Position numbers and translations under genes: made by a program
Notes under the pieces: generated by a model
Databases searched by the model: none
Told to the model about the DNA's origin: nothing
Seen by the model: the letters and a program-made list of their open reading frames with translations, nothing else
Source of the DNA: Echinicola strongylocentroti
Lineage (GTDB): Bacteria; Bacteroidota; Bacteroidia; Cytophagales; Cyclobacteriaceae
Assembly: GCF_003260975.1 (NCBI RefSeq)
Contig: NZ_CP030041.1
Location: 1,153,001 to 1,217,000 of the forward strand
Length of the DNA: 64,000 nucleotides
Direction of reading: 5' to 3'
Part shown: piece after piece, positions 52,801 to 60,359 of the stretch
Position numbering within the stretch: position 1 is the stretch's first letter
Layout: each line of letters opens with the position of its first letter

Positions 52801-52998
52801 ATGTGAATAATTCGAACTTGTTCCTGTGATCTGATACCTGATACCATCATTTGAAAAGTCTTTACTGGTAATTGCAAATCCAGAATCGTCATCAAAATTC
52901 TCTGTAAGCGTCTGCCCATTTACCTGAAAGCAGCAAAGCAGGCCCAGAGCCACCAATAGGATCTCCTTAAAATATCGTATATCGTAAATATGTTTCAT
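46834..52998 (-). CDS. giant T9SS type-B adhesin with MBG and Calx-beta repeats
   Basis: This secreted protein of about 2054 residues starts at 52998 with a signal peptide (YFKEILLVALGLLCCFQVNG). It then has an N-terminal cohesin-like/beta region, two Calx-beta-type domains (with TVTATLSNSYGMNTTVNLSI and NDTSFENDETVVLDISSV; the second with VTSLFDGIEEGDETVIIDMD), and two Ig-like repeats (with VSFTFSGAEVGA). Ten near-identical 79-residue MBG domains (LTVTAEDKSKVYGAADPAMT type) and one diverged MBG follow. It ends in a gliding-motility/T9SS type-B sorting domain (TFTPNQDGANDTWGVEELMF ... WDGSFNGKEMAAGTYFW). The role is probably cell-surface adhesion. The PorP/SprF gene follows. Confidence 0.92.
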   Translation of the reverse strand: MKHIYDIRYFKEILLVALGLLCCFQVNGQTLTENFDDDSGFAITSKDFSNDGIRYQITGTSSNYSHATSNSTYSLSEGGAADYALQFDSNSSFNISSIVISLSSGGSFSLHSLSFDILADADITFSTNAGGNKSFTSNGLYFPQQNYDFSTEPGFGDITSFTISGGNIVVDLDDIVYSVPVANTAPTASGFTASNGPFEDVVYTFSTSDFGYSDSDGDLLDHVLIESVPSAGTLFLDADNDDVYDGGEEVSANQQISKVNLDAGHLHYLQNGSANTSFQFEVNDGTENSSGNYSATLNVTPLPTVTLSINSTSKSESQTTATTVTATLSNSYGMNTTVNLSIDGTATNLVDYTLSGMAIIVPAGGTTGTVTLQNINDTSFENDETVVLDISSVTGGTEDGVQQVTYTIVNDDVQPNASLEIVDFWNPISDESGGQAYVRGKIDNPAGVTVTIPLLFSGTATGGGTDYSISQNFITVSPGEVRDSIRVTSLFDGIEEGDETVIIDMDTPTNAAEDGTQQVTLTIQDEDLSPPAGYSATIDQGNINGANQSAVSFTFSGAEVGASYDYTFSSAGGGTDVTGSGTIGTTTDQITGIDLSGLGDGVITLSVTLTDGFGNTGLAVTDTQSKDTSAPSGYSATIDQSNINVENQSAVSFTFSGAEVGATYDYELSSSGGGTPISGTGTVSATGIQVTGIDVSALGDGAITLSTTLTDSFGNQGAFVGDTSTKDTNEAPTVSGLSLSGTFTVGESLSASYTFNDVDGDTESGTVYQWYRSDDNTGTGKSAIPMATTVQYTLQTGDRGKFLSVEVTPGDGKDAGTTVESTLEGPVKADQTIDFGAIATKVYGDATFTLGDAQTDQGLEVTYVADDPSVVRISGNQATILSAGTTQITASQNGDQTTNAATSVVQTLTVTTATLTVTAKDKSKVYGAADPAMTVSYAGFANGDDEGDLGGSLTVSRAVGENVGTYAVTASGYTSTNYTVSYVDGSFEITPAPLTVTAEDNSKVYGAADPAMTVSYSGFMNGDDEGNLGGSMTVSRSAGENVGTYAVTASGYTSMNYTVSYVDGSFEITPAALTVTAEDNSKVYGAADPAMTVSYAGFANGDDEGNLGGSMTVSRSAGENVGIYAVTASGYTSMNYTVSYVDGSFEITPAALTVTAEDKSKVYGSADPAMTVSYAGFANGDDEGDLGGSLTVSRAAGENVGIYAVTASGYTSTNYTISYVDGSFEITPAALTVTAEDKSKVYGAADPAMTVSYSGFANGDDEGDLGGSMTVSRSAGENVGTYAVTASGYTSSNYTISYVDGSFEITPAALTVTAEDKSKVYGAADPAMTVSYAGFANGDDEGDLGGSMTVSRAVGENVGTYAVTASGYTSTNYTISYVDGSFEITPAPLTVTAEDKSKVYGAADPAMTVSYSGFANGDDEGDLGGSMTVSRAVGENVGTYAVTASGYTSTNYMVSYVDGSFEITPAALTVTAEDNSKVYGAADPAMTVSYSGFANGDDEGDLGGSMTVSRAAGENVGTYAVTASGYTSSNYTISYVNGSFEITPAALTVTAEDKSKVYGAADPAMTVSYSGFANGDDEGDLGGSLTVSRAAGENVGTYAVTASGYTSTNYTISYVDGSFEITLAALTVTAEDNSKVYGAADPAMTVSYAGFANGDDEGDLGGSLTVSRSAGENVGIYAVTASGYTSSNYTISYVDGRFDITPATLTVRANDHVRIYGVEDPDFTYQATGFANGDGYEVLTGKLDRSAGEAVGTYAIGRGNLAAGDNYLLQFEGATLTIESIEIVEFYEQPVVQTDWGTLPDQIPLPEEVLVRTRHDEIINLPVLWDRTSIVSRSRGSYTVEGAITVPPGLTNSASGPYQEVVVLPKPAPEDVALDNDTFTAQIGRSQLAVGVLTVIDPVDDQHSMALAGGAMDNAYFNLSGNTLYWSSTEALPGRRAFEVLLEVTDADGNQLQKSFVINRLREPLDEVVIYNTFTPNQDGANDTWGVEELMFYTGVRIMVFERSGNRLFYSENPEERWDGSFNGKEMAAGTYFWVIEVGETGEVRRGTLNLLRR
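47875..50265 (-). repeat. tandem array of ten ~237-bp MBG-domain units
   Basis: The motif coding for KVYGAADPAMTVSY recurs every 237 bp (for example near 48090, 48325, 48562, 48800), and neighbouring units differ by only a few bases. Substitutions are patchy and shared between non-adjacent units (K/N after AED, AG/SG in SYAGF), which points to recombination among units. Copy number may vary between strains or be wrong in short-read assemblies. Confidence 0.9.
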
Positions 52999-53158
52999 AG
53001 TTTCTGTTTCGAGGGTCAACTGCTATTGACCGGGTAATCAAATCATGACCGATTCCGAGAAAGCAATCGCTGAATGCGCAAGTCTTTACTGTTCAAAAAC
53101 AGGAAAGGGCAGGGAAAAACCACTCCCCCTACCTTATTCTCGACTACTTATCTCCTGA

Positions 53159-53725
53159 TCAATCCCGCGGAGGGAAGATTCCCTGCACACAAATGATAAA
53201 ACTGATGCAGGAATAGGGCTGAACATTGTTCACTGGAATATTACTTCCTGTCCTCCCCGTTTCCGAAACTGACTGGCTGCCAGCGTTCAGCGAGACACTG
53301 GGCGCTTCATTGTTAAACCCTTGTGCTGGCCTACCCGCTGCCATGGGTGCCGCTATAGTCGCTGCTCCATTGGTTCCAGGTATTTGCTCGGTAGCCTGTG
53401 CAGGGCTTGCCTTGATCGAGACCGGAGCCAACGAGTGACTGTGGGAAGGTAGGTTGGCTAAGGTAAGCGTATTAGTTTCTGCACCATCTTTTTGTCCCAA
53501 TCTATGATCGGACAATCCTGGCCCATGTCCCGGACCTACAGGGACTCTTCCCCTCAGGTCGGGCAGTGCAAAAGTAGTCCTGCCATCTCCACCATAGGTA
53601 GTTCCCAGCAGTGAAAAAAGTGCTGTATATTGCGCTATGGGAAGCAGCTGTCCCTCGCAGTACATCCACCCTCTCGGGGCAAAATTGCCTGCAAACATTT
53701 TAATTGATGCCATGTACTCGTCCAT
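53159..53725 (-). CDS. phage tail collar domain protein (Mdp type)
   Basis: This 188-residue protein matches microcystin-dependent-type proteins: MASIKMFAGNFAPRGWMYCE, GQLLPIAQYTALFSLLGTTY, GGDGRTTFALPDLRGRVPVG and the ending YSCISFIICVQGIFPPRD are the tail-collar signature. Such stand-alone collar proteins occur outside prophages in many Bacteroidota and are of unknown role. A possible start at the ATG five codons in (MASIKMF) is equally good. No phage genes are nearby. Confidence 0.9.
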   Translation of the reverse strand: MDEYMASIKMFAGNFAPRGWMYCEGQLLPIAQYTALFSLLGTTYGGDGRTTFALPDLRGRVPVGPGHGPGLSDHRLGQKDGAETNTLTLANLPSHSHSLAPVSIKASPAQATEQIPGTNGAATIAAPMAAGRPAQGFNNEAPSVSLNAGSQSVSETGRTGSNIPVNNVQPYSCISFIICVQGIFPPRD

Positions 53726-53974
53726 TTTTTCGTTGTTTTAGGTTAAAAATTAGATTTACTAAATATTATTCTTGTTGGTGTTTTATTTAAGCTCCTTATT
53801 ATAAGTGATTTCACTCAACCAAAACGGTTTTAAAAAATTAACCAAACCACTTAAAACAAGTAATAAAATACTATTAATCGTAAATAAAGAACATAATAAG
53901 AACAAATAAAACTTTAATCCAATCAGATTATCGAAATAAAATATTAAGGTCATAATATTACCCCCAATATTACG

Positions 53975-54217
53975 TTAAAAGGCGACAGCCCAATCTTCCC
54001 GGGTAACTGCTACTATCAGATCAAGATCTTGAATGGCATCAAGTTCCTCTATAAATTTTTGGCTTTCCTTCTGGACATTGTCTTGATAATAGTGGACCGC
54101 AAAGTCCACTTCATCGTGCTCACCACTGTCCATACCTATTCTCAAGCCATTTTGGATTTCCTGTTCAACGCGGGAAACCTGGCCTGAGAACGGTATAAAC
54201 AATCCTACTTTCATCAT
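53975..54217 (-). CDS. short fragment like the start of a periplasmic-binding-fold protein
   Basis: The 80 residues begin MMKVGLFIPFSGQVSRVEQE and include NGLRIGMDSG, HYYQDNVQKESQKFIEELDA and LDLIVAVT. This is the first beta-alpha-beta part of a type-1 periplasmic-binding fold (Peripla_BP_6-like), but there is no signal peptide. The frame stops soon after, so the protein is about one fifth of the usual length. It may be a truncated remnant or a small stand-alone domain. Confidence 0.45.
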   Translation of the reverse strand: MMKVGLFIPFSGQVSRVEQEIQNGLRIGMDSGEHDEVDFAVHYYQDNVQKESQKFIEELDAIQDLDLIVAVTREDWAVAF

Positions 54218-54418
54218 CAGAAAAATTACTTTTACTATCTATTTCTTTTTACTCATGTTGGTAAGTACAAATTTGCGCTATTATCAATTTCCCTGACAGC
54301 GCAAAAATTCCCATTCTCCAAATCAGGTAGAAATACCTGGTCATGCCATCAAAAAAAAACCGGTAGTACCCAAAAGGAAATGACAGGAGAATATCCCCTG
54401 CCATCCTGTAAAGAAAAA

Positions 54419-55282
54419 TCAAACGCCCACCTCATCGGCAAGCACCCTTTCACGTACCAACTTACCGTTGGTCTTATCCTTCAGCTCGATTTTTGAATTG
54501 GAATAATATCCAATTTCGATGTCCTCTGTGGACTGAACGGAATTTTGGATTCCTCCAGAAGACATCACCCCTCCTATCCCAAGGCTGTAGAAGTGGTGCC
54601 CTTTGTAGGTGGGGTTATAGTTGATCGCCGTATTGCCTATCAGGTAGGCATTGTAACGTATCCTTACCTTCATCACTCCCCTGCTGGCAGAGAGTTCTGC
54701 AAGAATGGATTGCCCTGGATCCAGTTCGACACTGACTCCGGCGGAGGACCCAACAGTAATGGACTTGGACTCTTGACCGCCTATCCCCCAGGATTGGCTG
54801 TAGGAAAGAGACGTCTCCCCTCCACCTCCGGCACCAAGAAACTTCACATCATAGCTAAACTTCTGACCTATGGAAAGTGTCCCTCCTGTACTCCAATTGG
54901 AGCTAGTCGTATTGTTTACAGCATCCGAAATGGCTACGTTAAACGTTCCCTTTTTGCTGCTTTCATTGGTAAACTCTTGGGTCTTGACAATCACTGGTTC
55001 TGATGTAATGCCCAAGATCTCCGCACTTTGCACGACCAAGACCATCTGCACCTGAGGCCAGCTATAGGTCTTGTATAGATCGCCCCAAGGTGTCGGGCTG
55101 TGCAAATAGGCATCGTTGGGAGATTTGCCAAAATACGCTTTGACAGCATCTTTGAGCTGCTTGCTCCCCAGTTTAAAGGTTGTTCTTTCCTCGTCAGTGA
55201 TGACGTGCTGGACGGTTCCGCTTGCATTTACACTGGAAACGGACTCATCATGTCCTGCGATAATACTAATGTTGATTCCCAT
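54419..55282 (-). CDS. aerolysin-like (ETX/MTX2-fold) putative pore-forming protein
   Basis: This 287-residue protein has a helical/beta N-terminal head (SGTVQHVITDEERTTFKLGS, AVKAYFGKSPNDAYLHSPTP) and a long beta module. The module is rich in Ser, Thr and Gly (NVAISDAVNNTTSSNWSTGG, TLSIGQKFSYDVKFLGAGGG, GETSLSYSQSWGIGGQESKS), which is the look of aerolysin/ETX_MTX2-type pore-forming domains. A potential membrane-insertion hairpin lies around GAGGGGETSLSYSQSW. No signal peptide is visible. Similar proteins in bacteria are sometimes annotated as yolk-protein-like. Toxin activity is an inference. Confidence 0.6.
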   Translation of the reverse strand: MGINISIIAGHDESVSSVNASGTVQHVITDEERTTFKLGSKQLKDAVKAYFGKSPNDAYLHSPTPWGDLYKTYSWPQVQMVLVVQSAEILGITSEPVIVKTQEFTNESSKKGTFNVAISDAVNNTTSSNWSTGGTLSIGQKFSYDVKFLGAGGGGETSLSYSQSWGIGGQESKSITVGSSAGVSVELDPGQSILAELSASRGVMKVRIRYNAYLIGNTAINYNPTYKGHHFYSLGIGGVMSSGGIQNSVQSTEDIEIGYYSNSKIELKDKTNGKLVRERVLADEVGV

Positions 55283-56110
55283 GATTATAAGGATTTAATG
55301 GTTAAAAAAAACTTGGTATTGCCTACTCTTTTATGGGGATTTTCAGCGTTCTCCCAGCTTAGAAAACTGCCCATGACCATTGCTTGGCCACAAGCATCAC
55401 AACAAATAACTTGTTGCTGATAAAAATACAGGCTTGCTAGCATCACCTGTACCCGTTGGCGCAATCTGATCCCTTGGCACAAAATGTACGCTTGGCCGGA
55501 ATTTGGTATTTTCCGGGGCAAACAAAGTCAAGGGATTTTTCCTTTTCGTTATTTCAAAGGTCTATAAAACTTTACTTTTGCAACAGCGCAGAAATCGCCA
55601 TCTTTTTTTACGGGTATTATTACCTACATGGGAAAATGTGCCAATAGCTTCCTCATTTATTAAACCCGGAATCAATGACGTTTAGTTAAGGAAATGCTCC
55701 AATACGAATCGGCCGTTGAGAGAATTATGGTTTTAATCCATGTTCTGTTAAAACTTGTACAAAATGGATCCGCCTTGCAGGTATTGGGCGTTAAGAAATT
55801 AAAAAGCGGGCAGGCAAGAAGGCAGGCTTGTTTGACGAAATACTAGCCAAAAAGAATGTTGGCTGCTAGAAAAGGAGGAGTTTGCCTGCATGAGGGAAGG
55901 TTTTAATTTTAGGCCAATAGATGCACAGCGGCGGGGTTTTTTGGTCACTTTTTTGACCTGCAGCAAAAAAGTGACAAAGGTAAAGAGATGAAAACCATCT
56001 TGGAATTTAGCATGAAAAATAACTGCCCAAGGAAAAAATATAGACCCCATATTTCCAGATATACACATCAACTGGGTTAAAAAAATCGGAGAATCATTGT
56101 CTCCACAAGA
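55283..56110. other. intergenic region with a perfect hairpin
   Basis: No gene was accepted in these ~830 bp. A 78-codon frame on the minus strand (55285-55521) with CDACGQAM and a 90-codon frame (55799-56071) have no recognisable domains. A perfect 12-bp-arm hairpin (GTCACTTTTTTG at 55944-55955 and CAAAAAAGTGAC at 55964-55975) could be a terminator for the response-regulator transcript or part of an intergenic repeat. Confidence 0.45.
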
Positions 56111-56812
56111 TCAGTCCTTCAAGGGGTCCGTCAAATCAGAAACATCGATGATCTCATGTTGCAGGCCAAACACAATCAGGCCTACCACATTCTTGGAATT
56201 GGTCTTACTTAGCAGGTTGTTCCGGTGTCCTTCCACCGTCCGTTCACTTAAAAAGAGCTTTTCGGCAATTTCCTGAGTTCTGTATTGCTGGCAGAGAAGC
56301 AATAAAATCTCCTTTTCACGCTTGGTGATAAAGTTGGCATCAAACTCCGACGTACTGTTTTTCTTATTTCTGTTATGAAAGTCTCCATTGATGATCTGCA
56401 GGACTTCATTACTGTAAAAAAATCCCTTGCTGGCCACTTCCCCGATCACTTCCAGCATGGCTTCTGGACTGCTATCCTTCGTTATATATCCCGAAGCCCC
56501 AAGGTTTAGCATATTGAGAATAAAGGCCTTGCCCTTGTGTGTGGTCAGTGCCACCACATTGGTATCAGGGTATTTTTTGGTAATTACCTTGGTTGCTTCC
56601 ACGCCATTCATTTCGGGCATCTTCAGGTCCATCAAGATGATGTCCGGGAACCTACTTTCACCTTTGGCTGCCGCCAGCTTTTCCATCAATTCAACACCAT
56701 TCCCTACATCAAAAACCACTTCATAATTCTCGGTGTGCTCCAACAAATGACGAAGTGCTGACCGAAATAGCCGTTCATCATCGGCTAAGGCTATCCGTAT
56801 TTTTTGCTCCAT
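56111..56812 (-). CDS. NarL/LuxR-family response regulator
   Basis: This 233-residue response regulator has a receiver domain with the acidic pair IALADDERLF, the phospho-acceptor Asp in DIILMDLKMPEMNGVEATKV, the Thr/Lys switch residues (VALTTHKGKAFILNML), and a C-terminal LuxR-type DNA-binding helix-turn-helix (FITKREKEILLLLCQQYRTQ, IAEKLFLSERTVEGHRNNLL). It overlaps its histidine kinase gene by 35 bp, so the two form a two-component pair. Confidence 0.93.
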   Translation of the reverse strand: MEQKIRIALADDERLFRSALRHLLEHTENYEVVFDVGNGVELMEKLAAAKGESRFPDIILMDLKMPEMNGVEATKVITKKYPDTNVVALTTHKGKAFILNMLNLGASGYITKDSSPEAMLEVIGEVASKGFFYSNEVLQIINGDFHNRNKKNSTSEFDANFITKREKEILLLLCQQYRTQEIAEKLFLSERTVEGHRNNLLSKTNSKNVVGLIVFGLQHEIIDVSDLTDPLKD

Positions 56813-57575
56813 TAAAGTGTTTTTTTATGGTCAATGTAATGCCATTTCCTGCGCTGGTAACCAGGTCCATCTCTCCCTCCATCATGGCCACTCTGTTTTG
56901 GATATTCAGCATGCCGATACCGGCATTGGCTTTATTATCATCAAATCCTTTTCCATTGTCCTTGTACAAATAATCAATTCCATCGGGTCCTATCTGAACC
57001 TTGATAAAGACTTCCGAGGCTCCTGCATGCTTGACGGTATTGTTCAGGAGCTCCTGGGTGATCCGATACAGGACCAACCTGCTCTCCTGGTCCAATAGCT
57101 CCTCCTGCATCGAAGCCTGCAATTCACCGGATAGTCCCTCTTCGGTATGGGGAAGGTCATCAAGCAACTCAGCAATCCCCGCTTCCAGTCCGAATTTCTC
57201 CAAGATCACTGGTGAATAGGCATGGCTGAGTTCCCGGGTAATGCTGATCACCTTTTCTGAAAGGGCCAGCACGTCAGGCAATAATCCATTATTGTCTCCA
57301 GCGGACAATTGGTGCAGGTTTAATTTGATAGTCGTCAATTTCGAGCCGATGTCATCATGCAGCGCATCCGATACCCTGCGACGCTCTTCCTCCTGTGACC
57401 TGATCACGGTATGCAATAAGTCGGTCTGATGCTTCAGCTTGAGCTCCGCATTCCGCATTTTTTCCTGGATGACCTTTTTCCTGAAAAGCTCCAAGGAAAC
57501 GATCACAACTACCACCAAGACCAATACCAGGCCAATGGCCAAGGTGATATACCTTACGAACTCCGTACTCTCCAT
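56778..57575 (-). CDS. NarL-type sensor histidine kinase (HisKA_3)
   Basis: This 265-residue kinase has one N-terminal membrane helix (YITLAIGLVLVLVVVVIVSL), a dimerization/phospho-acceptor region with RVSDALHDDIGSKLTTIKLN (the phospho-His is in LHDD), and an HATPase domain with LYRITQELLNNTVKHAGASE and YKDNGKGFDD. There is no periplasmic sensor domain, so signal input probably comes from the membrane protein encoded just upstream, whose gene overlaps this one by 22 bp. Confidence 0.92.
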   Translation of the reverse strand: MESTEFVRYITLAIGLVLVLVVVVIVSLELFRKKVIQEKMRNAELKLKHQTDLLHTVIRSQEEERRRVSDALHDDIGSKLTTIKLNLHQLSAGDNNGLLPDVLALSEKVISITRELSHAYSPVILEKFGLEAGIAELLDDLPHTEEGLSGELQASMQEELLDQESRLVLYRITQELLNNTVKHAGASEVFIKVQIGPDGIDYLYKDNGKGFDDNKANAGIGMLNIQNRVAMMEGEMDLVTSAGNGITLTIKKHFNGAKNTDSLSR

Positions 57576-58177
57576 AGCTGTGCAAAATAAAATCCTTGGA
57601 AGACCAGAAACAACAACAAGTTAATGAGCAATAGCGGCTTCCAATCCAACTGGTTCAACTTATCTCCCAATAGAAATACGATAGAGCTCCCCCCTGCATA
57701 TACGATCATGCCATAATTCAAGAGCTTATGGAATATCTCTCTGTCTTGCAACACGCCGTGAACCAAATAGTAAATGGAGGTGAACACAAACCCCAAATTC
57801 ATGACAAAGTAAGAATACCCACCAAACACCTGGGCCAAATTGTCCCATTTGGAACTGTACTCCCATACTATCAAGCCCAGACAAATTACAAGGAAGACCA
57901 AAAACCCCTTTCTGGCAGTACTGGAGGGTAAGATCATCCAATAGAAAAGGCCATAGCCTATCAGCTGGGCAGCAAAATAAACATGAAACAGTAACAGGTT
58001 ACTGATCGAAAATCTCGCAAGGAAAAAGCTTACCACCTGGATAATATAAACGATAAAGAAGGTGACTGTAAAGACCTTGGTAGGTGGGTTGGATTTTTTG
58101 AAACATACTCCTCCAAAAATTACCGCCAATGACAATGAAATCAAATTCAGGTAATTCAATATACTATAACCACTCAT
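57554..58177 (-). CDS. polytopic membrane protein of a two-component operon
   Basis: This 207-residue protein has seven predicted membrane helices and short loops, for example SLAVIFGGVCFK, VTFFIVYIIQVVSFFLARFS and LLLINLLLFLVFQGFYFAQL. No known domain was recognised; the layout is like 7TM sensing modules. It is the first gene of the operon with a kinase that lacks its own sensor domain, and the two overlap by 22 bp. That suggests it is the sensory partner. Confidence 0.75.
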   Translation of the reverse strand: MSGYSILNYLNLISLSLAVIFGGVCFKKSNPPTKVFTVTFFIVYIIQVVSFFLARFSISNLLLFHVYFAAQLIGYGLFYWMILPSSTARKGFLVFLVICLGLIVWEYSSKWDNLAQVFGGYSYFVMNLGFVFTSIYYLVHGVLQDREIFHKLLNYGMIVYAGGSSIVFLLGDKLNQLDWKPLLLINLLLFLVFQGFYFAQLWRVRSS

Positions 58178-58366
58178 TATCGTTTGCTAATTCCAGGTGA
58201 TTTACTATTTATGATTACTCGCTCTCTTGCGAGTAATATAAGGTGCTCACGGTTTTCTCGGATGATCACAGATACAGCATCAAAAACCCATGCTCATCTG
58301 TACAATCCCTGAAACATTCTTCTTTGGCCAAACCTTTACTAGCTCAGTGCGGACATGCATTTATTG

Positions 58367-58696
58367 TTAAATGCTCAGCAAGCCATCATCATCCATCTCC
58401 CCACAATCCGGCGGACACGGTCTGGTAAAATCATATACAAACTGCCCCTGCGCTTCATTGGTCATGTCGTTTCCCTTCTCATCCACCCCTACAATCAGGA
58501 GTTTTTCCATATCACTGTCATCAATCCCCAAATAGGCACGGACATTAGTCGCGCCCACCTCCGCAATCACCTCTTGAAGGTCGATCATGGGTACCATAAA
58601 ACCATTGACAGGGGTCTTTTTATTGTAATCTTTTTCCATTTTTTTCCACCGTTTCATCCATTTTTTGGCGGTCGCTTTAGGAATAGTATTTTTCAT
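58367..58696 (-). CDS. small conserved-looking hypothetical protein
   Basis: This soluble protein of 109 residues starts with a lysine-rich helix (TAKKWMKRWKKMEKDYNKKT), then has VNGFMVPMIDLQEVIAEVGA and VRAYLGIDDSDMEKLLIVGV, and a Cys-containing acidic end (YDFTRPCPPDCGEMDDDGLL). The CPPDC motif could bind metal or form a disulfide. The composition is balanced and looks coding. It follows no known family and lies alone between two regulatory gene groups. Confidence 0.7.
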   Translation of the reverse strand: MKNTIPKATAKKWMKRWKKMEKDYNKKTPVNGFMVPMIDLQEVIAEVGATNVRAYLGIDDSDMEKLLIVGVDEKGNDMTNEAQGQFVYDFTRPCPPDCGEMDDDGLLSI

Positions 58697-59172
58697 AGTT
58701 TTTATTATTTTTGATTAAAAAGAATCAAACTTGGGAAGGGGTGACTTATACTGCAAGCTAATCCTAAATAAAGGATAATCAAAGCATGTTTTGGTAATTA
58801 TAAAATATTACCGGACACTTTTTACAAACAATTATCTAACGTTAGTTTACCTTAATACTCGGTTTTGCTACAAAGGGCCAGTATTAAACAAAAAAATATC
58901 AACTTGATAATAGATGGCACATTTGGGCAAGCATATAATAAAACACAGATTATATATTACCAATACACCGCTAACCATGTAGGTAAAGTTCTCCGCATCT
59001 GATGATCCTAAAGTGACCGCTCTGCTGGCCTTCTTCTGAGAATGATAATACAGTGTCATCCTCCACCTATATGCCGCAATATACCTGGACTGATAATATT
59101 TACCATATGCGGAAAGAGCTTCCAGCAGTACATATAGGTTGCCTTCTGGCCTGCCGTGCTCAATAGAAGTGT
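58697..59172. other. gene-free stretch
   Basis: A 104-codon frame (58868-59182) overlaps the end of the response regulator and has no recognisable domain, so it was not called. No clear RNA gene or repeat was seen. It contains the promoter of the small hypothetical gene at its left end. Confidence 0.4.
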
Positions 59173-59556
59173 TTAAAAACAAAATTCCCTTTTGATCTGT
59201 AAAAGCCTGTCCGTAGAAAGTGGCTTTTCCAGATAATCAACCACTTTAACATATTTCTGTACTCGCTCCACATCCCTATAATCCACGGATGATGACACAA
59301 TATAAACCACCAAGTGCTCGTCCAATCCACCTTTCCCAAGTCTTTCCAGAAATTGCCATCCTGATACTTGGGGCATATGGATATCCAAAAAAAGCAGTCT
59401 TTTCACCGCTGTACTTTCCTCGAAAACTGCCAAACATTCCAGTGGAGAGGTATAGGTCTTAATTTTTATGGATGGGAAAATTTTCTTGATCACTTTCTTG
59501 TGTACAAGATTGATTACCCGATCATCGTCCAATAATAAAATTTCAGGATCACTCAT
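59173..59556 (-). CDS. single-domain response regulator (CheY-like)
   Basis: This 127-residue receiver domain has no output domain. The acidic cluster is EILLLDDDRVIN, the phospho-acceptor is in LLFLDIHMPQVSGWQFLERL, the switch Ser in VVYIVSSSVDYRD and the Lys in VDYLEKPLSTDRL. It resembles response regulators that pair with nearby kinases in Bacteroidota. A degenerate relative is present at 61222-61690, so there was a duplication around the kinase gene. Confidence 0.9.
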   Translation of the reverse strand: MSDPEILLLDDDRVINLVHKKVIKKIFPSIKIKTYTSPLECLAVFEESTAVKRLLFLDIHMPQVSGWQFLERLGKGGLDEHLVVYIVSSSVDYRDVERVQKYVKVVDYLEKPLSTDRLLQIKREFCF

Positions 59557-59972
59557 TAGTAATACTTGTTAAAAGGCGCTCTTCCGAGAACTGGCAATAC
59601 CTGAAAAGTAAACCTATCACTAGGTTTTTTTCAAGTACCCTAACCTCTCTTTTCAATCGCTGCACATAGTGCCGGTAAGGACATCAAAAACTCAAAATTT
59701 GACACAAAATATAATATTAATCAATTTGAGTTTCATGAAGATCAATTATGCCAAAACTCACATTTACATAATTTACAACATATCAAACCACAAAAACATC
59801 TTTCAACGTAATTAAAGTTTTTCAAACCATAAAAAAACATCTTCAAAACACCCAAAGTTGGCCTGATTTTAGATAAAGCAGTTTCAACTATTTAAAATAG
59901 CCTATTTTAATCCATTTGATCAATAAACATCTAGAATTTTACATATTTTAATGATATTGAAAGATAATTTAT
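59557..59972. promoter_or_regulatory. AT-rich intergenic region between divergent genes
   Basis: About 415 bp separate the minus-strand response regulator from the plus-strand STAS-like/kinase pair. The region is strongly AT-rich and must contain both promoters. No strong palindrome or gene is visible. Confidence 0.5.
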
Positions 59973-60359
59973 ATGAACAGTACCACCACTGCCACCCAAG
60001 AACTTACACTTCTTAATAATGGTATCATTTATTGTAAAGTACTCCCCAATAAGTTTCTGGAACTTAATGATGGAAAAGAAAACCTAAAAGCCGTATCGGA
60101 ACTATCACAAGGCAAACCTGCAGCTGTCTTGATCGATATAAGCAGAGCTACCGGTATTTCCAAAGAATGCCGGGATCTATTTGCCAGTACACAATGCGCC
60201 GACATACAATATGCAGTGGGGATTGTGGCACAAACCGTTTATAGCAATCTCATTGGAAGTTTCTTTTTGGGATTCAATAAACCCCTATTTCCCGTAAGAA
60301 TGTTTACAGAACATTCCATAGCAATTGAATGGTTGAAAACAATTGAAGATGATGAATAA
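59973..60359 (+). CDS. STAS/SpoIIAA-like small protein upstream of a kinase
   Basis: This 128-residue protein has a mixed alpha/beta pattern (IIYCKVLPNKFLELNDGKEN, KPAAVLIDISRATGISKECR, DIQYAVGIVAQTVYSNLIGS, FPVRMFTEHSIAIEWLKTIE) like the STAS/SpoIIAA-like domains (DUF7793-type) found beside kinases in this phylum. No catalytic motif is apparent. The kinase start codon lies within its last codons, so the two are co-translated and probably interact. Confidence 0.7.
   Translation: MNSTTTATQELTLLNNGIIYCKVLPNKFLELNDGKENLKAVSELSQGKPAAVLIDISRATGISKECRDLFASTQCADIQYAVGIVAQTVYSNLIGSFFLGFNKPLFPVRMFTEHSIAIEWLKTIEDDE

Noticed and set aside
55285..55521. 78-codon minus-strand frame with CDACG
   Set aside because: It lies between a gene start and intergenic DNA, without a recognised family; kept only as a remark in the intergenic entry.
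55799..56071. 90-codon minus-strand frame
   Set aside because: Its low-complexity, repeat-like composition and internal hairpin suggest an intergenic repeat and not a gene.
58868..59182. 104-codon minus-strand frame downstream of the single-domain regulator
   Set aside because: It overlaps the regulator's end by 10 bp, contains no known domain and has a hydrophobic run typical of AT-rich noncoding DNA; weak possibility only.
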